From JBDHTQ01 sp039808765 (GTDB lineage: Bacteria; Pseudomonadota; Alphaproteobacteria; UBA2400): 64,000 nt of DNA. A program made the position numbers and the translations under genes. A model generated the notes under the pieces. The model saw only the letters and a program-made list of their open reading frames with translations, ran no database searches and had not been told where the DNA came from. Where the stretch lies: positions 1 through 64,000 of the forward strand of contig JBDHTQ010000003.1 in assembly GCA_039808765.1 (NCBI GenBank). The letters run 5' to 3'. Below, one piece after another: positions 25,442-34,047 of the stretch. Each line of letters starts with the position of its first letter. Within the stretch, counting starts at the first letter, position 1.

Positions 25442-26115
25442 GATTTTTCAATTTCAGTGATTAAAAGTGAGGGGTCACGAATAATGTTTACAGAGCCGTC
25501 ATCGGGTAATCGAACAACATCTCCCCATTGAACACCAATCATTTTTATCCCCGCATTTTGAGCCAGTAAGACATCAGCGATTGTATCGCCAACCAATAAG
25601 CAGTTTTCTCGCGCAATGCCTGTTTCATAAAGTGCGTTATCGACCATCTGTGGAGCAGGTTTGGGTGTACTGTTTTGACTATGTTGCAAAGTTGAAAAAT
25701 AACCTTTTAATTGATTGGATGTCAAAAAATAATCGAGTCCTTGTCGCCCTTTGTTTGTCGCAATTCCTAAAATATATTGACGTTCAATCAGGTTGTCTAA
25801 CAGCGGGATGATACCGGGATAGGTTGGCTCAAGCTGTGGGCTGTTTGAGCGTTCATGTTCAAGTGTTTCAATGAACGTATCAAAAATCTTTCTGCTTTTT
25901 TCAGCACCAATGATGTTTTCAAGCGATCGCATAAAAACTCCTGTGGGCTGAGAAAAAAAGGCCGGTAGATGCTGCTCTAGAATTTTGTCAGCCTGGTGTT
26001 GTTCAAAGGCAGAAAAAATTGAGCGGCGCAAAAAATTTTCGCTGTCGCATAGCGTTCCATCACAGTCAAACAATATAAGTTTAAGATCAGATGCCGATGG
26101 TGTTTTTTCGGTCAT
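25432..26115 (-). CDS. HAD-family hydrolase, phosphoglycolate phosphatase-like
   Basis: The 227-residue protein is a haloacid dehalogenase-type phosphatase. Motif I is LILFDCDGTLCDS, with the nucleophilic aspartate in FDCDGT. Motif II is the threonine in LGIATNKGRQGLDYFL. Motif III/IV is KPAPQMVDNAL and NCLLVGDTIADVLLAQNAGIK. The cap domain lies between motifs I and II, as in Gph-like enzymes. The substrate cannot be set from sequence. It overlaps the pseudouridine synthase by 4 bases, so translation is probably coupled. Confidence 0.85.
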   Translation of the reverse strand: MTEKTPSASDLKLILFDCDGTLCDSENFLRRSIFSAFEQHQADKILEQHLPAFFSQPTGVFMRSLENIIGAEKSRKIFDTFIETLEHERSNSPQLEPTYPGIIPLLDNLIERQYILGIATNKGRQGLDYFLTSNQLKGYFSTLQHSQNSTPKPAPQMVDNALYETGIARENCLLVGDTIADVLLAQNAGIKMIGVQWGDVVRLPDDGSVNIIRDPSLLITEIEKSWL

Positions 26116-27095
26116 GGTTTGATGTTCTCAAAAGGATTGTCGTCGTTTAGACCCTCAAAACCAAAGTGTGAAAATGTCTGTTTGAAGTGCTCAGGCAGTG
26201 GAGCACAAACATCTATCATTTTCTTTTTGTTGCTCGGATGAGGAATGATTAGCCTTCGCGCAAAGAGGTGGAGTTGTGATGATCTTTCGCCCTTGTTTTT
26301 GTCGCCGTATTTTCCATCACCAACGATCGGGCAACCCACATGAGCAAGATGTACGCGCAGCTGATGCGTGCGGCCAGTAACAGGCCACAGGGCAACCCAT
26401 GAGGCAATTTTCCCTGCTGATTGAACGATGTGATAGTAGGTCAGTGCTTCTTGACCGTTGTCATCATCGTGAATCATTTTTTCAAAGTTCCCTTTGCTTT
26501 TAGCTATTGATGCGTCGATTATGCCTTCTTGCTGGGGCGGACGGCCAATCGTAACCGCCCAATAGTATTTGCGGGCGTGATGAAGGCGGAAACTTTCAGC
26601 AAGTTGACGGGCTGCCTCGGGTGTGCGTGCTAAGATCATTACCCCGGAGGTGTCTTTATCCAGTCGATGAACCAGGCGTGGTTTATGTGGCGCGTTAAAG
26701 CGCAAGTGCTCTAAAGCGCCATCGAGGTGGATTTTTGTTCCACTGCCTCCCTGCACAGCCAGTCCCGCAGGCTTGTCGATTACAAGTACAGCATCGTCTT
26801 TAAACAAAATGCGCTCTTTTAGTTCTTTGATTAATCGTTCTGGAATGGGTGTTGGTTTTTTTTCGCGCTCTTCGAGGATGGGGGCATCGGGTAGGGGGGG
26901 GATTCGGATTATTTGCCCCCCATATACGCGATCAGATGCTTTAGCGCGTTTGCCGTCAACGCGTATCTGCCCTGTTCGGAGAAGTTTTTGCAGCTGAATT
27001 TGTGAGAGCTGAGGGTAATGTTGACGAAACCAACGATCAAGGCGCAGCACGCCTTCATCATCAGTAACGGGACGGTTTTCAATGGTACGAGTCAT
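26112..27095 (-). CDS. RluC/RluD-family rRNA pseudouridine synthase
   Basis: The 327-residue enzyme has an N-terminal S4 RNA-binding region (LDRWFRQHYPQLSQIQLQKL, then QIRVDGKRAKASDRVYGGQII). The catalytic domain carries PRLVHRLDKDTSGVMILART, whose aspartate in HRLDKDTSG is the conserved catalytic residue of this family. GRTHQLRVHLAHVGCPIVGD follows. RluC and RluD modify several uridines in 23S rRNA; which one this enzyme matches cannot be settled without alignment. It overlaps crcB by 4 bases on one side and the HAD gene by 4 on the other. Confidence 0.9.
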   Translation of the reverse strand: MTRTIENRPVTDDEGVLRLDRWFRQHYPQLSQIQLQKLLRTGQIRVDGKRAKASDRVYGGQIIRIPPLPDAPILEEREKKPTPIPERLIKELKERILFKDDAVLVIDKPAGLAVQGGSGTKIHLDGALEHLRFNAPHKPRLVHRLDKDTSGVMILARTPEAARQLAESFRLHHARKYYWAVTIGRPPQQEGIIDASIAKSKGNFEKMIHDDDNGQEALTYYHIVQSAGKIASWVALWPVTGRTHQLRVHLAHVGCPIVGDGKYGDKNKGERSSQLHLFARRLIIPHPSNKKKMIDVCAPLPEHFKQTFSHFGFEGLNDDNPFENIKP

Positions 27096-27478
27096 GGCAA
27101 AGCTTTTACCAAGGCAATGCCACTAAAAACAGCAAAAAACGACAAGAGCATTGATAGACACGCATATGTTAGTGCTAATCCCCATTGTCCCCGTTCAACG
27201 AGTTGTAAAAAATCGAGGGAAAAACTTGAGAAAGTGGTAAAGCCACCCAAAACTCCCACCATAACGAAAAGTTTTACATCCATCGACAAGGCAGGCAGGG
27301 TTGTCATACTCCAACCGGCAAGAAGTCCAATTAGACATGATCCAACAACATTCACAAACAGGGTTGCAGAAGGGAAGGCGCTGTTCCATCCATAGTGGGT
27401 AAAGAGGATCATGCAAAGGTAGCGCAAGATAGAGCCAAGTGCCCCTCCACAACCCACCAAAACAACTTTCATGAACAT
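27092..27478 (-). CDS. crcB: Fluoride ion exporter CrcB/Fluc
   Basis: This 128-residue four-helix membrane protein forms a dimeric fluoride channel. It shows GGALGSILRYL near the start, LFVNVVGSCLIGLLAGW in the second helix, and GVLGGFTTFSSFSLDFLQL with the conserved TTFSSFS track. Only one crcB gene is present here, consistent with a homodimer. It heads the reverse-strand operon leading to kdsA. I looked for a fluoride riboswitch in the 235-base upstream gap and did not find one. Confidence 0.93.
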   Translation of the reverse strand: MFMKVVLVGCGGALGSILRYLCMILFTHYGWNSAFPSATLFVNVVGSCLIGLLAGWSMTTLPALSMDVKLFVMVGVLGGFTTFSSFSLDFLQLVERGQWGLALTYACLSMLLSFFAVFSGIALVKALP

Positions 27479-27713
27479 CTTTTCTGGTAACCTTTCTTAT
27501 TAAAGACCTAATCTTTACGATGGATTGGAGCAAAAGTTTATGCTTTTTTAAGCGATAAACACGAATGAAACATGTGCAACATATTTTTTTCGCATTTATC
27601 GAAATACCCCCTTGCGGTTTGTAAAGAATGAGGCATATACACACCGGGTAACATTTTTTGCCTTGTTAAAGACTACCTCTCAATCTCGATCAACCTTATA
27701 GGGGGACTTGCCC

Positions 27714-27914
27714 ATGGCATCGACCGCGACGAGAAGTGTTTTAATTGAATTTGGTGAGGAAGCCGCAGGTGTTTTGATCGAAAGCGAGCATGGAAAGTTT
27801 AAGTTCCATGTCGTTCATCCTCAACTTATGCATTTGCATGGGGTTGAATACCGGTCTGTTCAAGCTGCACAGTCCTCTGTGCGGCTGGCGTTAAAAAGCA
27901 AAAACAGCGCCTAA
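27714..27914 (+). CDS. Small uncharacterised protein, 66 residues
   Basis: It encodes MASTATRSVLIEFGEEAAGV followed by LIESEHGKFKFHVVHPQLM and a basic, Ser/Ala-rich tail. GGGGGA lies 7 bases before the ATG at 27714, which I prefer to an upstream TTG. The alternating pattern suggests a small beta-rich fold. No family is recognised. Confidence 0.6.
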   Translation: MASTATRSVLIEFGEEAAGVLIESEHGKFKFHVVHPQLMHLHGVEYRSVQAAQSSVRLALKSKNSA

Positions 27915-28054
27915 ATTAGGGGGCAAAAGTACGCTATATCAATTTTTTGGACGTTCGCAGTTCTGTTAAGCGGTTTTAAACACTCTCTTGCTCAAATGTA
28001 TAGAGTATGTATCCTATCGACTGTTTGGCCACCCTATAGGATGATCGCAGAACA

Positions 28055-28495
28055 ATGAAGCGTTTCCAGAAGCTTATCGCGTTGATCTCTCGCCATTTTC
28101 ACGCCTATTGGGCGCTTGGCCTGTTTATTTATTTTTCACTTGTGGCGCTCTCGTTTGAGAATATGTCTCGGCCCATGCTGGCGCAAATTTTGGGCTTGAT
28201 TTTTATTCTTTGTGGGGCGGTTGCATGGGTTGTGAGTGATTATGTTGCAGATTCTGAAAGAAAAATTAAGACAAAACTAGAAGAAATATCTGATCTGCTT
28301 GAGCCGTATGACGGTATGAAACTATCTGAAATGCCCGCTGATGTTCAGATGGAGGTGCGTCGCCGCCTTGGTTGGGCACCCAAAAACCTCCAAACGACTT
28401 CCGTGAAGCCTAAAAAGTTGCCAGAAGACAAAGCAGAAATCACGACAACAGACACGACGGACGTTGTGCCGGAAGATTTGCCTAAAGTGCAATAA
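28055..28495 (+). CDS. Uncharacterised inner-membrane protein, two helices
   Basis: The 146-residue protein has two hydrophobic segments, about residues 17-36 (YWALGLFIYFSLVALSFENM) and 43-63 (ILGLIFILCGAVAWVVSDYV). A charged helical tail follows with EISDLLEPYDGMKLSEMP and a C-terminal Thr/Asp/Lys stretch. The topology is two helices with a long cytoplasmic tail. AGGATG lies about 10 bases before the ATG. No family recognised; it may belong with neighbouring unknowns but shares no sequence with them. Confidence 0.6.
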   Translation: MKRFQKLIALISRHFHAYWALGLFIYFSLVALSFENMSRPMLAQILGLIFILCGAVAWVVSDYVADSERKIKTKLEEISDLLEPYDGMKLSEMPADVQMEVRRRLGWAPKNLQTTSVKPKKLPEDKAEITTTDTTDVVPEDLPKVQ

Positions 28496-28669
28496 GCATC
28501 CCCCTTTTTTTATAAAAGTCGATATTCTGTTTTTTCATACCAGCTGATATGCGGGGTGAAGCCGGGGTTTTTTGCACCGCACTAAGCAATAATTTAACCG
28601 TAATTTATTCCTTTAGTATTAGAGTTAGAAAATACTTTATTTGTTACTGCATATATTTTGGAGATATTG

Positions 28670-30190
28670 ATGACGGATAATGGCCCTGAGCCTGCAGCGG
28701 CACCTAGCACATTGACACCCCAAGAGAGAGCAAGATTGTATAACTCTCCCTTGGCCGACATGACCATGACTGAACGTGGTGTTGTGGTTTTTGGTGGTGC
28801 ACTCGTAAATTCTGCTTATTTTCTCGGCAATTGGATGGGGCTTGTCGATAATAAAGCGTATAAAGAACATTTAGACCAAACCGCGTTGGCCAATTGGCAG
28901 CTTAGCCATGTATCAGAGGTGCCGTGGGCCCAACCTAAAATTTCCCCTGATTCACCCGTTAGCGGCATGAGTAATTGGGAACTCGCCGCCGCAGGTTTTT
29001 CGGTTGGCATTGCAAGAACGGGATACGCCATTGGGAATGCGATAAATATTGTTGATGATAAGCAATATGCCCAGTTTCTCGAGGAGCGCCAATATGCAGA
29101 CGCAGAGCTTTCAAGGACAGAAGCGGGATCGTTTGGTCTGCTTGCCGGAACAGTTGGAACAGGCACTGCGGCGGCGGCCAGTGTTGGGGCTGCGGCGAGT
29201 GGATTGGCAGGGGCTGCTGCCGAAGTAACACCCGTTGCAATGAAAGCGCTTGAAGCTGGTTTGCAACGGTTTACAACGTCTTATGTTGCTCCGGCGATGG
29301 CTTCGGTGGCATCAGGAACAGCGGCATTATGGACGAATCAAGTTCTTCCACGTTTGGGACCAGAGACAACACTTGCTTTAGCACAAGCAGGTGCTTTCGT
29401 TACAAGAGGGGTTGATGCGACAATATCACTTGGACAGCAAGCGGCTCCCTATGCGTTAGCTGCCGGCCAAGCCATCAATTCGGGGTGGTCAGCTGTGGCG
29501 CCACACGTTTCAACGATCGCGAGTGTTGGCTTTGGAGCGTACAATGTTTATTCGCTGGGTGAAAAGTACTACCAACTCACTCATGATGCGGCCAATGAAG
29601 AATCTATACGCACTGCTGCGGGGGTGCTAGCCTGCCAAGGTGTTCAACCAAATGATCAGGAGCGCATTGATTTTTTGAATCAAGTTGAAGGCGTCGATAA
29701 TAACCATCAACATTTGGTTGCTGCGGGAGCGAATGAACTTACTTCTGTGGGATTAACGCTCGCCGCTGATGTCGCTAAATCCTATCCTCCTCTGCGGGGT
29801 TTGTCATGGGCTGGTACAACAGTTGGTCTTGCTTTTGGTCTTGCCGCACAAAAGAATGCGGAGGCATATGTAGACGGCGAGGCGAGGCAAGTGCGAAACG
29901 AAACAAAAGTTAACGTAACTGATTTGTGCCGCGCTAATGCTGCAAATTGCCCATTGCCTCCTGAAGCACCGACATGTGACGATGTGAATCGTATCGTCGA
30001 TGGTGAGCCTCTCAGTAGCACTGTCGACCACCCTCCTGCTGCCCCTCCCTTACCCTCTGCAGAAGCGCAAGATGACGATGCGGTTGATCTGTCTTCTTTG
30101 CACGCATCTTTGGATAATCAGGGCAAACCTGCAAATCAGGCGGGCATGCAGCGTAAGCCAAACGAGCCGTCTGCCACAGCAACAGCTTAA
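28670..30190 (+). CDS. Large Ala/Gly-rich unrecognised protein
   Basis: The 506-residue protein has two similar early blocks. One has GGALVNSAYFLGNWMGLVDNKAY and the other FSVGIARTGYAIGNAINIVDDKQY, each followed by a short helix, suggesting an internal duplication around residues 30-65 and 105-140. Residues 150-290 are very rich in alanine and glycine (GTGTAAAASVGAAASG). That pattern can insert in membranes or form flexible helices. Four cysteines cluster near residues 420-445. The tail is Pro/Ala-rich with VDLSSL at 472-477, the motif shared with two other unknown proteins here. ATG 28670 has GGAG 6 bases upstream; an upstream in-frame TTG is less likely. A secreted or membrane-acting protein is possible but unproven. 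Confidence 0.6.
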   Translation: MTDNGPEPAAAPSTLTPQERARLYNSPLADMTMTERGVVVFGGALVNSAYFLGNWMGLVDNKAYKEHLDQTALANWQLSHVSEVPWAQPKISPDSPVSGMSNWELAAAGFSVGIARTGYAIGNAINIVDDKQYAQFLEERQYADAELSRTEAGSFGLLAGTVGTGTAAAASVGAAASGLAGAAAEVTPVAMKALEAGLQRFTTSYVAPAMASVASGTAALWTNQVLPRLGPETTLALAQAGAFVTRGVDATISLGQQAAPYALAAGQAINSGWSAVAPHVSTIASVGFGAYNVYSLGEKYYQLTHDAANEESIRTAAGVLACQGVQPNDQERIDFLNQVEGVDNNHQHLVAAGANELTSVGLTLAADVAKSYPPLRGLSWAGTTVGLAFGLAAQKNAEAYVDGEARQVRNETKVNVTDLCRANAANCPLPPEAPTCDDVNRIVDGEPLSSTVDHPPAAPPLPSAEAQDDDAVDLSSLHASLDNQGKPANQAGMQRKPNEPSATATA

Positions 30191-30275
30191 ATCAAAAGAA
30201 AAGGCTTTTTAATCATTTTGGCTGCGCTATAATAAAGAAGTCGCCTTGCTTTTTTAGTATTGAGAGGAAAATTGC

Positions 30276-30722
30276 GTGCCTGTTGAGTCATCTTCCCCAT
30301 CATCGCTTTCTCGTGTTGTCGCATCGCCTAAAGCACCTGTTAAAAAAAGCCGCCGTTCTGTTTCCTCTGCGCCTAAAGCGACCCCCGAGGCATTGTTAAA
30401 GCTCGTGATCGAGCAGCTTGACGATGACAAGGCGGAGAACCTTGTTTCTTTTGATTTAATGGGGCGTACGGCGTTGATGGATTACATTGTAATTGCGACT
30501 GGAAAATCGGCGCGTCATTTAACGTCGATGGCACAGCACCTTTCGCAAAAACTTGAAGATATGGGTTTGCGCCTTAAAATCGAAGGTCTTGATGTGGGAG
30601 ATTGGGTGCTCGTCGATATTGGTGATGTGGTTGTTCACCTCTTTCGAGAAGAGATTCGTGAATTGTATCAGTTGGAGCGCATCTGGTCTCCCGAAGCGCT
30701 GGGGCCGGTTCAATCTTTCTAG
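30276..30722 (+). CDS. rsfS: Ribosomal silencing factor RsfS
   Basis: The 148-residue protein carries the RsfS/Iojap domain from about residue 30 (LLKLVIEQLDDDKAENLVSF). It continues with DLMGRTALMDYIVIATGKSA RHLTSMAQHL and ends with GDWVLVDIGDVVVHLFREEI and RELYQLERIW. RsfS binds ribosomal protein L14 on the 50S subunit and blocks subunit joining when nutrients are scarce. The start is GTG 30276. The first 30 residues are a basic, Pro/Ser-rich extension. It is followed 27 bases later by rlmH, the usual pairing. Confidence 0.94.
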   Translation: MPVESSSPSSLSRVVASPKAPVKKSRRSVSSAPKATPEALLKLVIEQLDDDKAENLVSFDLMGRTALMDYIVIATGKSARHLTSMAQHLSQKLEDMGLRLKIEGLDVGDWVLVDIGDVVVHLFREEIRELYQLERIWSPEALGPVQSF

Positions 30723-30749
30723 ATTTTCTCTTTTCTTGGATCAACACGA

Positions 30750-31190
30750 ATGAAAATTCTTGTGCTGGCGATTGGTCGTGCGCGGGGCGCCTGTTTCGAT
30801 CTTTGGCAGGATTATGCCCGTCGGTTGACGTGGGAATGCACGTTAAAAGAATTTGAGTTGAAACATGCGACCCAAGAGCAAGAAGCTGAAGCGCTTCTGC
30901 AAGCTGTTCCTGCTGGTTCGCGCGTGATTGTTTGTGATGAACGCGGAAAAAATATGGGAAGCGAGGTCTTTGCACATCATTTGGGGCGATGGCAGGATGA
31001 TGGTATAAAACAAGTGGTTTTTTTATTAGGGGGCGCAGACGGGCATACCGATCAACTTCGTGCACGCGCAGACCTGCTTATTTCTTTTGGATGTATGACA
31101 TGGCCGCATATGTTGGCGCGTGTCATGCTGATTGAGCAAATCTATCGTGCACAGCAGATTTTGGCCCACCATCCCTACCATCGTGCTTAG
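30750..31190 (+). CDS. rlmH: 23S rRNA pseudouridine-1915 N3-methyltransferase RlmH
   Basis: The 146-residue SPOUT-class methyltransferase has the opening KILVLAIGRARGACFDLWQDYARR. Its knotted SAM-binding core reads VIVCDERGKNMGSEVFA, then VVFLLGGADGHTDQLRARAD and MTWPHMLARVMLIEQIYRAQ, ending in HPYHRA. RlmH methylates pseudouridine 1915 in helix 69 of 23S rRNA. Length is slightly below the E. coli enzyme, with all core motifs present. It is co-directional with rsfS. A repeat element begins 34 bases downstream. Confidence 0.94.
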   Translation: MKILVLAIGRARGACFDLWQDYARRLTWECTLKEFELKHATQEQEAEALLQAVPAGSRVIVCDERGKNMGSEVFAHHLGRWQDDGIKQVVFLLGGADGHTDQLRARADLLISFGCMTWPHMLARVMLIEQIYRAQQILAHHPYHRA

Positions 31191-31223
31191 TTTGGTTGTT
31201 GAGTGATAGAAAAATTTGCTACT

Positions 31224-31327
31224 TAGAGCGCATCACTCGAAGACATGCGCGCTCTGTTTCATTACTTTAACGCAAATACGTCGTCAAAGATGGTCTCTAC
31301 GAGCCCATCTTTTCGGGATTTGCTCTA
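31224..31327 (-). repeat. TAGAGC repeat, single copy at the Tim44-gene stop codon
   Basis: The copy runs from TAGAGCGCATC to CGGGATTTGCTCTA, opposite in orientation to the 1471 array. It contains the CGTCAAAGATGG hairpin arms and CGCGCTC end. It fills most of the space between convergent rlmH and the Tim44-domain gene. Its terminal CTA (31325-31327) is the TAG stop of the Tim44-domain gene on the reverse strand. Confidence 0.9.
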
Positions 31328-32023
31328 ATCGGCGCGGGTTTCGGCCAATTTCCAGTTGGGATCGCTTGAGCGGGTATTACGTGAAAATGTCCATATATCA
31401 GTGATTTCCTGCACGGCATTCAAGCTTCCGCCGATGACGTCGCCCGCTTCGTTACGTACGGCCTGAATTTGCTCACTGACAAAACGAACCGTAACCTGAG
31501 CCGTATTAATTTGGAGCGAAGCGTTTTCAATGCTGGCTTCTTTAATGCGGTTAACGATGGTTTCCATCTTCTCTTTGTTTGCGAGCCGAGAACGTATAGC
31601 TTCGGCAAAACTCTCATAAACGTCGTCGGCAAGAAGGGGCCTTAAGGTTGCTGTGTCACCCGCCGCAAAAGATGTGATGATAAGCGTAAATGCTTTTTTG
31701 GCACCGCCAAGGAAGCCTTTTTCATTAAAGTTAGGATCAGCTTGCTCAATCGCTGCGAGCCGACCGGCTAGAGAATCGGGTGCGTGCTTGCTGGGTGTGG
31801 GGAGCGGAATCGGTGAATCCTGTATGGCTTGCGGCCGATTATTAGGGGAGGGCGGTGCGTTGGGTGCCTGCGGTTGCTGGGGTGTGGTGTCCCGCGTGTC
31901 TGGTCGTTCAAAGGGATTGTTGCGCTGACGTTCCTGTCCGTGCCGCTCCCCCAGAACACTCAGCAGGCGACTCCCGAAAAAAAAGGCAATCAAAGCAAAA
32001 ATAACAATATCAATCCAAATCAC
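31325..32023 (-). CDS. Tim44-domain membrane-anchored protein
   Basis: The 232-residue protein begins with one membrane helix (WIDIVIFALIAFFFGSRLLS). A Pro/Asn-rich linker at about residues 30-80 follows. The Tim44/TIM-like domain then reads FLGGAKKAFTLIITSFAAGD, LRPLLADDVYESFAEAI and a closing ITDIWTFSRNTRSSDPNWKLAETRAD. Bacterial Tim44-domain proteins are widespread in alphaproteobacteria; their mitochondrial relative is part of the protein import motor. It diverges from fxsA. The stop codon is supplied by a repeat element. Confidence 0.88.
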   Translation of the reverse strand: MIWIDIVIFALIAFFFGSRLLSVLGERHGQERQRNNPFERPDTRDTTPQQPQAPNAPPSPNNRPQAIQDSPIPLPTPSKHAPDSLAGRLAAIEQADPNFNEKGFLGGAKKAFTLIITSFAAGDTATLRPLLADDVYESFAEAIRSRLANKEKMETIVNRIKEASIENASLQINTAQVTVRFVSEQIQAVRNEAGDVIGGSLNAVQEITDIWTFSRNTRSSDPNWKLAETRAD

Positions 32024-32122
32024 GGCTGCACCCTCATTTTCGTTAGTGGGATGATAATGGGATTAAAGCTGACGTCTGTCAATTCTCTTGCCCTTTTTCA
32101 GTGCAAACAGTAGTTTGTGCAA

Positions 32123-32545
32123 ATGATAAAAATGTTTTTTCCTTTTTTGCTTGTTGCAGAAGTGATCACGTTGGTTTCATCCATTACGCTGATCGGCTTT
32201 TTGTCAACGATTGGGCTGTACGTTCTGACCTTTATGGTGGGTGTGGTGATTTTGCAATGGCAGGGCCTTAAAACCATGGAAAGTTTTATGTCGCAACTAG
32301 AGCGCGGGAAGGCGCCGATGCGTGAAAGCTGGGATGGTTTTTGCCTCATTGCCGCTGCGTTTTTATTGATTATCCCCGGTTTTGTGAGCGATATTTTGGC
32401 GCTTGTGTTGTTTGTGCCGTTTGTTCGCACAATGCTTTATCGGTTTTTTGAAAAAGAAGGCGATTATCGGTACGATGATAAAGTTCTTGCCTCCTCCCGT
32501 GAAACGATTATTGAGGCAGAGTACGAGGATATTACATACAAATGA
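32123..32545 (+). CDS. fxsA: FxsA family membrane protein
   Basis: The roughly 140-residue protein has hydrophobic segments at about residues 3-25, 28-45 and 75-105, including LIIPGFVSDILALVLFVPF, the most conserved piece of FxsA. It ends in the IIEAEYEDI motif seen in many alphaproteobacterial members. FxsA was named for suppressing phage F exclusion in E. coli; its general role is unknown. ATG 32123 is used, but GTG 32117 and ATG 32132 are possible and no clear RBS helps. Its stop overlaps the tsaD start by 4 bases. Confidence 0.85.
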   Translation: MIKMFFPFLLVAEVITLVSSITLIGFLSTIGLYVLTFMVGVVILQWQGLKTMESFMSQLERGKAPMRESWDGFCLIAAAFLLIIPGFVSDILALVLFVPFVRTMLYRFFEKEGDYRYDDKVLASSRETIIEAEYEDITYK

Positions 32546-33642
32546 TGCGTGTTGCATTGGGGATTGAAAGCAGTTGTGATGAAACCGCTGCTGCAGTGGT
32601 GCGTGAAGATGGCACCATCCTATCGTCGCTTATTTATTCGCAAATCGAGATTCATAAACCTTTTGGGGGGGTCGTGCCTGAGGTTGCTGCTCGAAATCAT
32701 CTCGAAAAAATTGATGAGCTAGTGAAGCAGGCTTTGCAACAGGCTCAAATGAGCGGAGATCAGCTTGACTTGATCGTGTCAACCGCCGGGCCGGGGTTAA
32801 TCGGTGGCTTGATGGTGGGGGTAACCTATGGGCGTTTTTTTGCGGCAGGCTTAAAAAAGCCGTGGTATGGCGTCAATCATCTGGAAGGCCATGCCCTAAC
32901 CGCGCGCTTAACAGATCGCGTGTCATATCCGTATATCTTGCTGCTGGTGTCTGGGGGGCATTCGCAGGTGCTGTGGGTTGAGGGGTTGGGGCAATACAAG
33001 CGTCTTGGCACGACGCTTGATGATGCAGCGGGTGAATGTTTTGATAAAAGTGCAAAAATTTTAGGACTAGGCTATCCGGGCGGCCCGGCAATCGAAAATG
33101 CGGCCCAAACCGGTGATGCACAGCGCTTTAAGTTTCCTCACCCTTTGGTGGGGCAGAAAAACTGTAATTTTTCTTTTTCGGGGTTAAAAACAGCTGTACG
33201 GCAACAAGTATTGGCGATGATGAATCAAAACATGCAGTTTGGCCATACAGAACATAACGAAAATACCGCGCTTTCTTTACAAGATCGCGCTGATGTGGCT
33301 GCAAGTTTGCAGTCGGCAATTGCTGCTGTCATGGTTGACCGCACCCGCCAAGCCTTGCAGGAGTATGCTACGCATGCTTCTGCGCTTGTGGTGGCTGGGG
33401 GCGTTGCCGCAAACACTCTGATTCGTACAGCTTTAACAAAATTGGCAGGGGAATATTCTTTGCCTCTGATCGCCCCCCCCTTGCGCCTGTGTGGAGACAA
33501 TGCTGCGATGATTGCATGGGCCGGGTTGGAACGGTTTATAAGCGGCCACGGACCAGAAGATGACGGCGCTCCACGTCCGCGCTGGCCGCTTGATCCCACT
33601 GCCAAGCTGCCAAGTGGTTTGTCAGAAAGATATGCAAAATAA
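32542..33642 (+). CDS. tsaD: tRNA threonylcarbamoyltransferase TsaD
   Basis: The 366-residue enzyme attaches threonylcarbamoyl to A37 of tRNAs that read ANN codons, with TsaB and TsaE. Clear marks are LGIESSCDETAAAVV, the metal-binding HLEGH in GVNHLEGHALTARL, LLLVSGGHSQVLWV, GTTLDDAAGECFDKSAK and GGVAANTLIR with LCGDNAAMIAWAG near the end. Length is normal. It is translationally coupled to fxsA through an ATGA overlap. A tRNA-Thr gene, one kind of TsaD substrate, lies about 200 bases downstream. Confidence 0.96.
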   Translation: MMRVALGIESSCDETAAAVVREDGTILSSLIYSQIEIHKPFGGVVPEVAARNHLEKIDELVKQALQQAQMSGDQLDLIVSTAGPGLIGGLMVGVTYGRFFAAGLKKPWYGVNHLEGHALTARLTDRVSYPYILLLVSGGHSQVLWVEGLGQYKRLGTTLDDAAGECFDKSAKILGLGYPGGPAIENAAQTGDAQRFKFPHPLVGQKNCNFSFSGLKTAVRQQVLAMMNQNMQFGHTEHNENTALSLQDRADVAASLQSAIAAVMVDRTRQALQEYATHASALVVAGGVAANTLIRTALTKLAGEYSLPLIAPPLRLCGDNAAMIAWAGLERFISGHGPEDDGAPRPRWPLDPTAKLPSGLSERYAK

Positions 33643-33842
33643 ATCTATGAATATCGTAAAATTATTTCAATAAAAGCCTCAAAAAAGCCTATCAAAGCTT
33701 GTTTCTTCGCTTGACACCGTTCGCAAGCCTAACGGACTCTCAAAAAATAAAGTTAATGAGGAATAGGCGATTTGATACCGACGCTAAAAGCAAAGCAGGG
33801 TGAGTATCTAAAACCAGAGGATTATCATAAAGGGGGGGATAA

Positions 33843-33917
33843 TGGTGCCGGCAGAGAGGATCGAACTCCCGACCTTCGGTTTACAAAACCGCTGCACTAC
33901 CGCTGTGCTATGCCGGC
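33843..33917 (-). tRNA. tRNA-Thr (anticodon TGT)
   Basis: Read on the reverse strand, the acceptor arm pairs GCCGGCA with TGCCGGC and CCA is encoded. The anticodon loop TTTGTAA gives TGT, and GGTTCGATCC-type T-arm sequence (GGAGTTCGATCCTC) is present. The bottom pair of the anticodon stem is G-A in my fold. No neighbouring tRNA is linked to it. Confidence 0.92.
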
Positions 33918-34010
33918 TGATGGCGCTCTTATAACCAAAATGAGGGCCGATTGCTAGCCTATTTTTAACGTTGATGGATATTTTCGTTTTCTGCATAAAA
34001 ACGATCGGGC

Positions 34011-34039
34011 TTGACTCTGTTGGATGGGCAGTATATTTC
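34011..34039 (+). promoter_or_regulatory. Putative promoter of cmk
   Basis: TTGACT at 34011 is followed by TATATT (15-base spacer) or TATTTC (17-base spacer, 34034-34039). With the second choice the transcript would begin about two bases before the cmk ATG at 34048, making it nearly leaderless. No Shine-Dalgarno sequence is seen before that ATG. Confidence 0.4.
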
Positions 34040-34047
34040 GCCATAAT

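Noticed and set aside
27479..27713. Fluoride riboswitch upstream of crcB
   Set aside because: The conserved fluoride-aptamer core was not found on the crcB strand.
33772..33957. Forward frame of 61 codons across the tRNA-Thr gene
   Set aside because: It is antisense to the tRNA and has no recognisable product.
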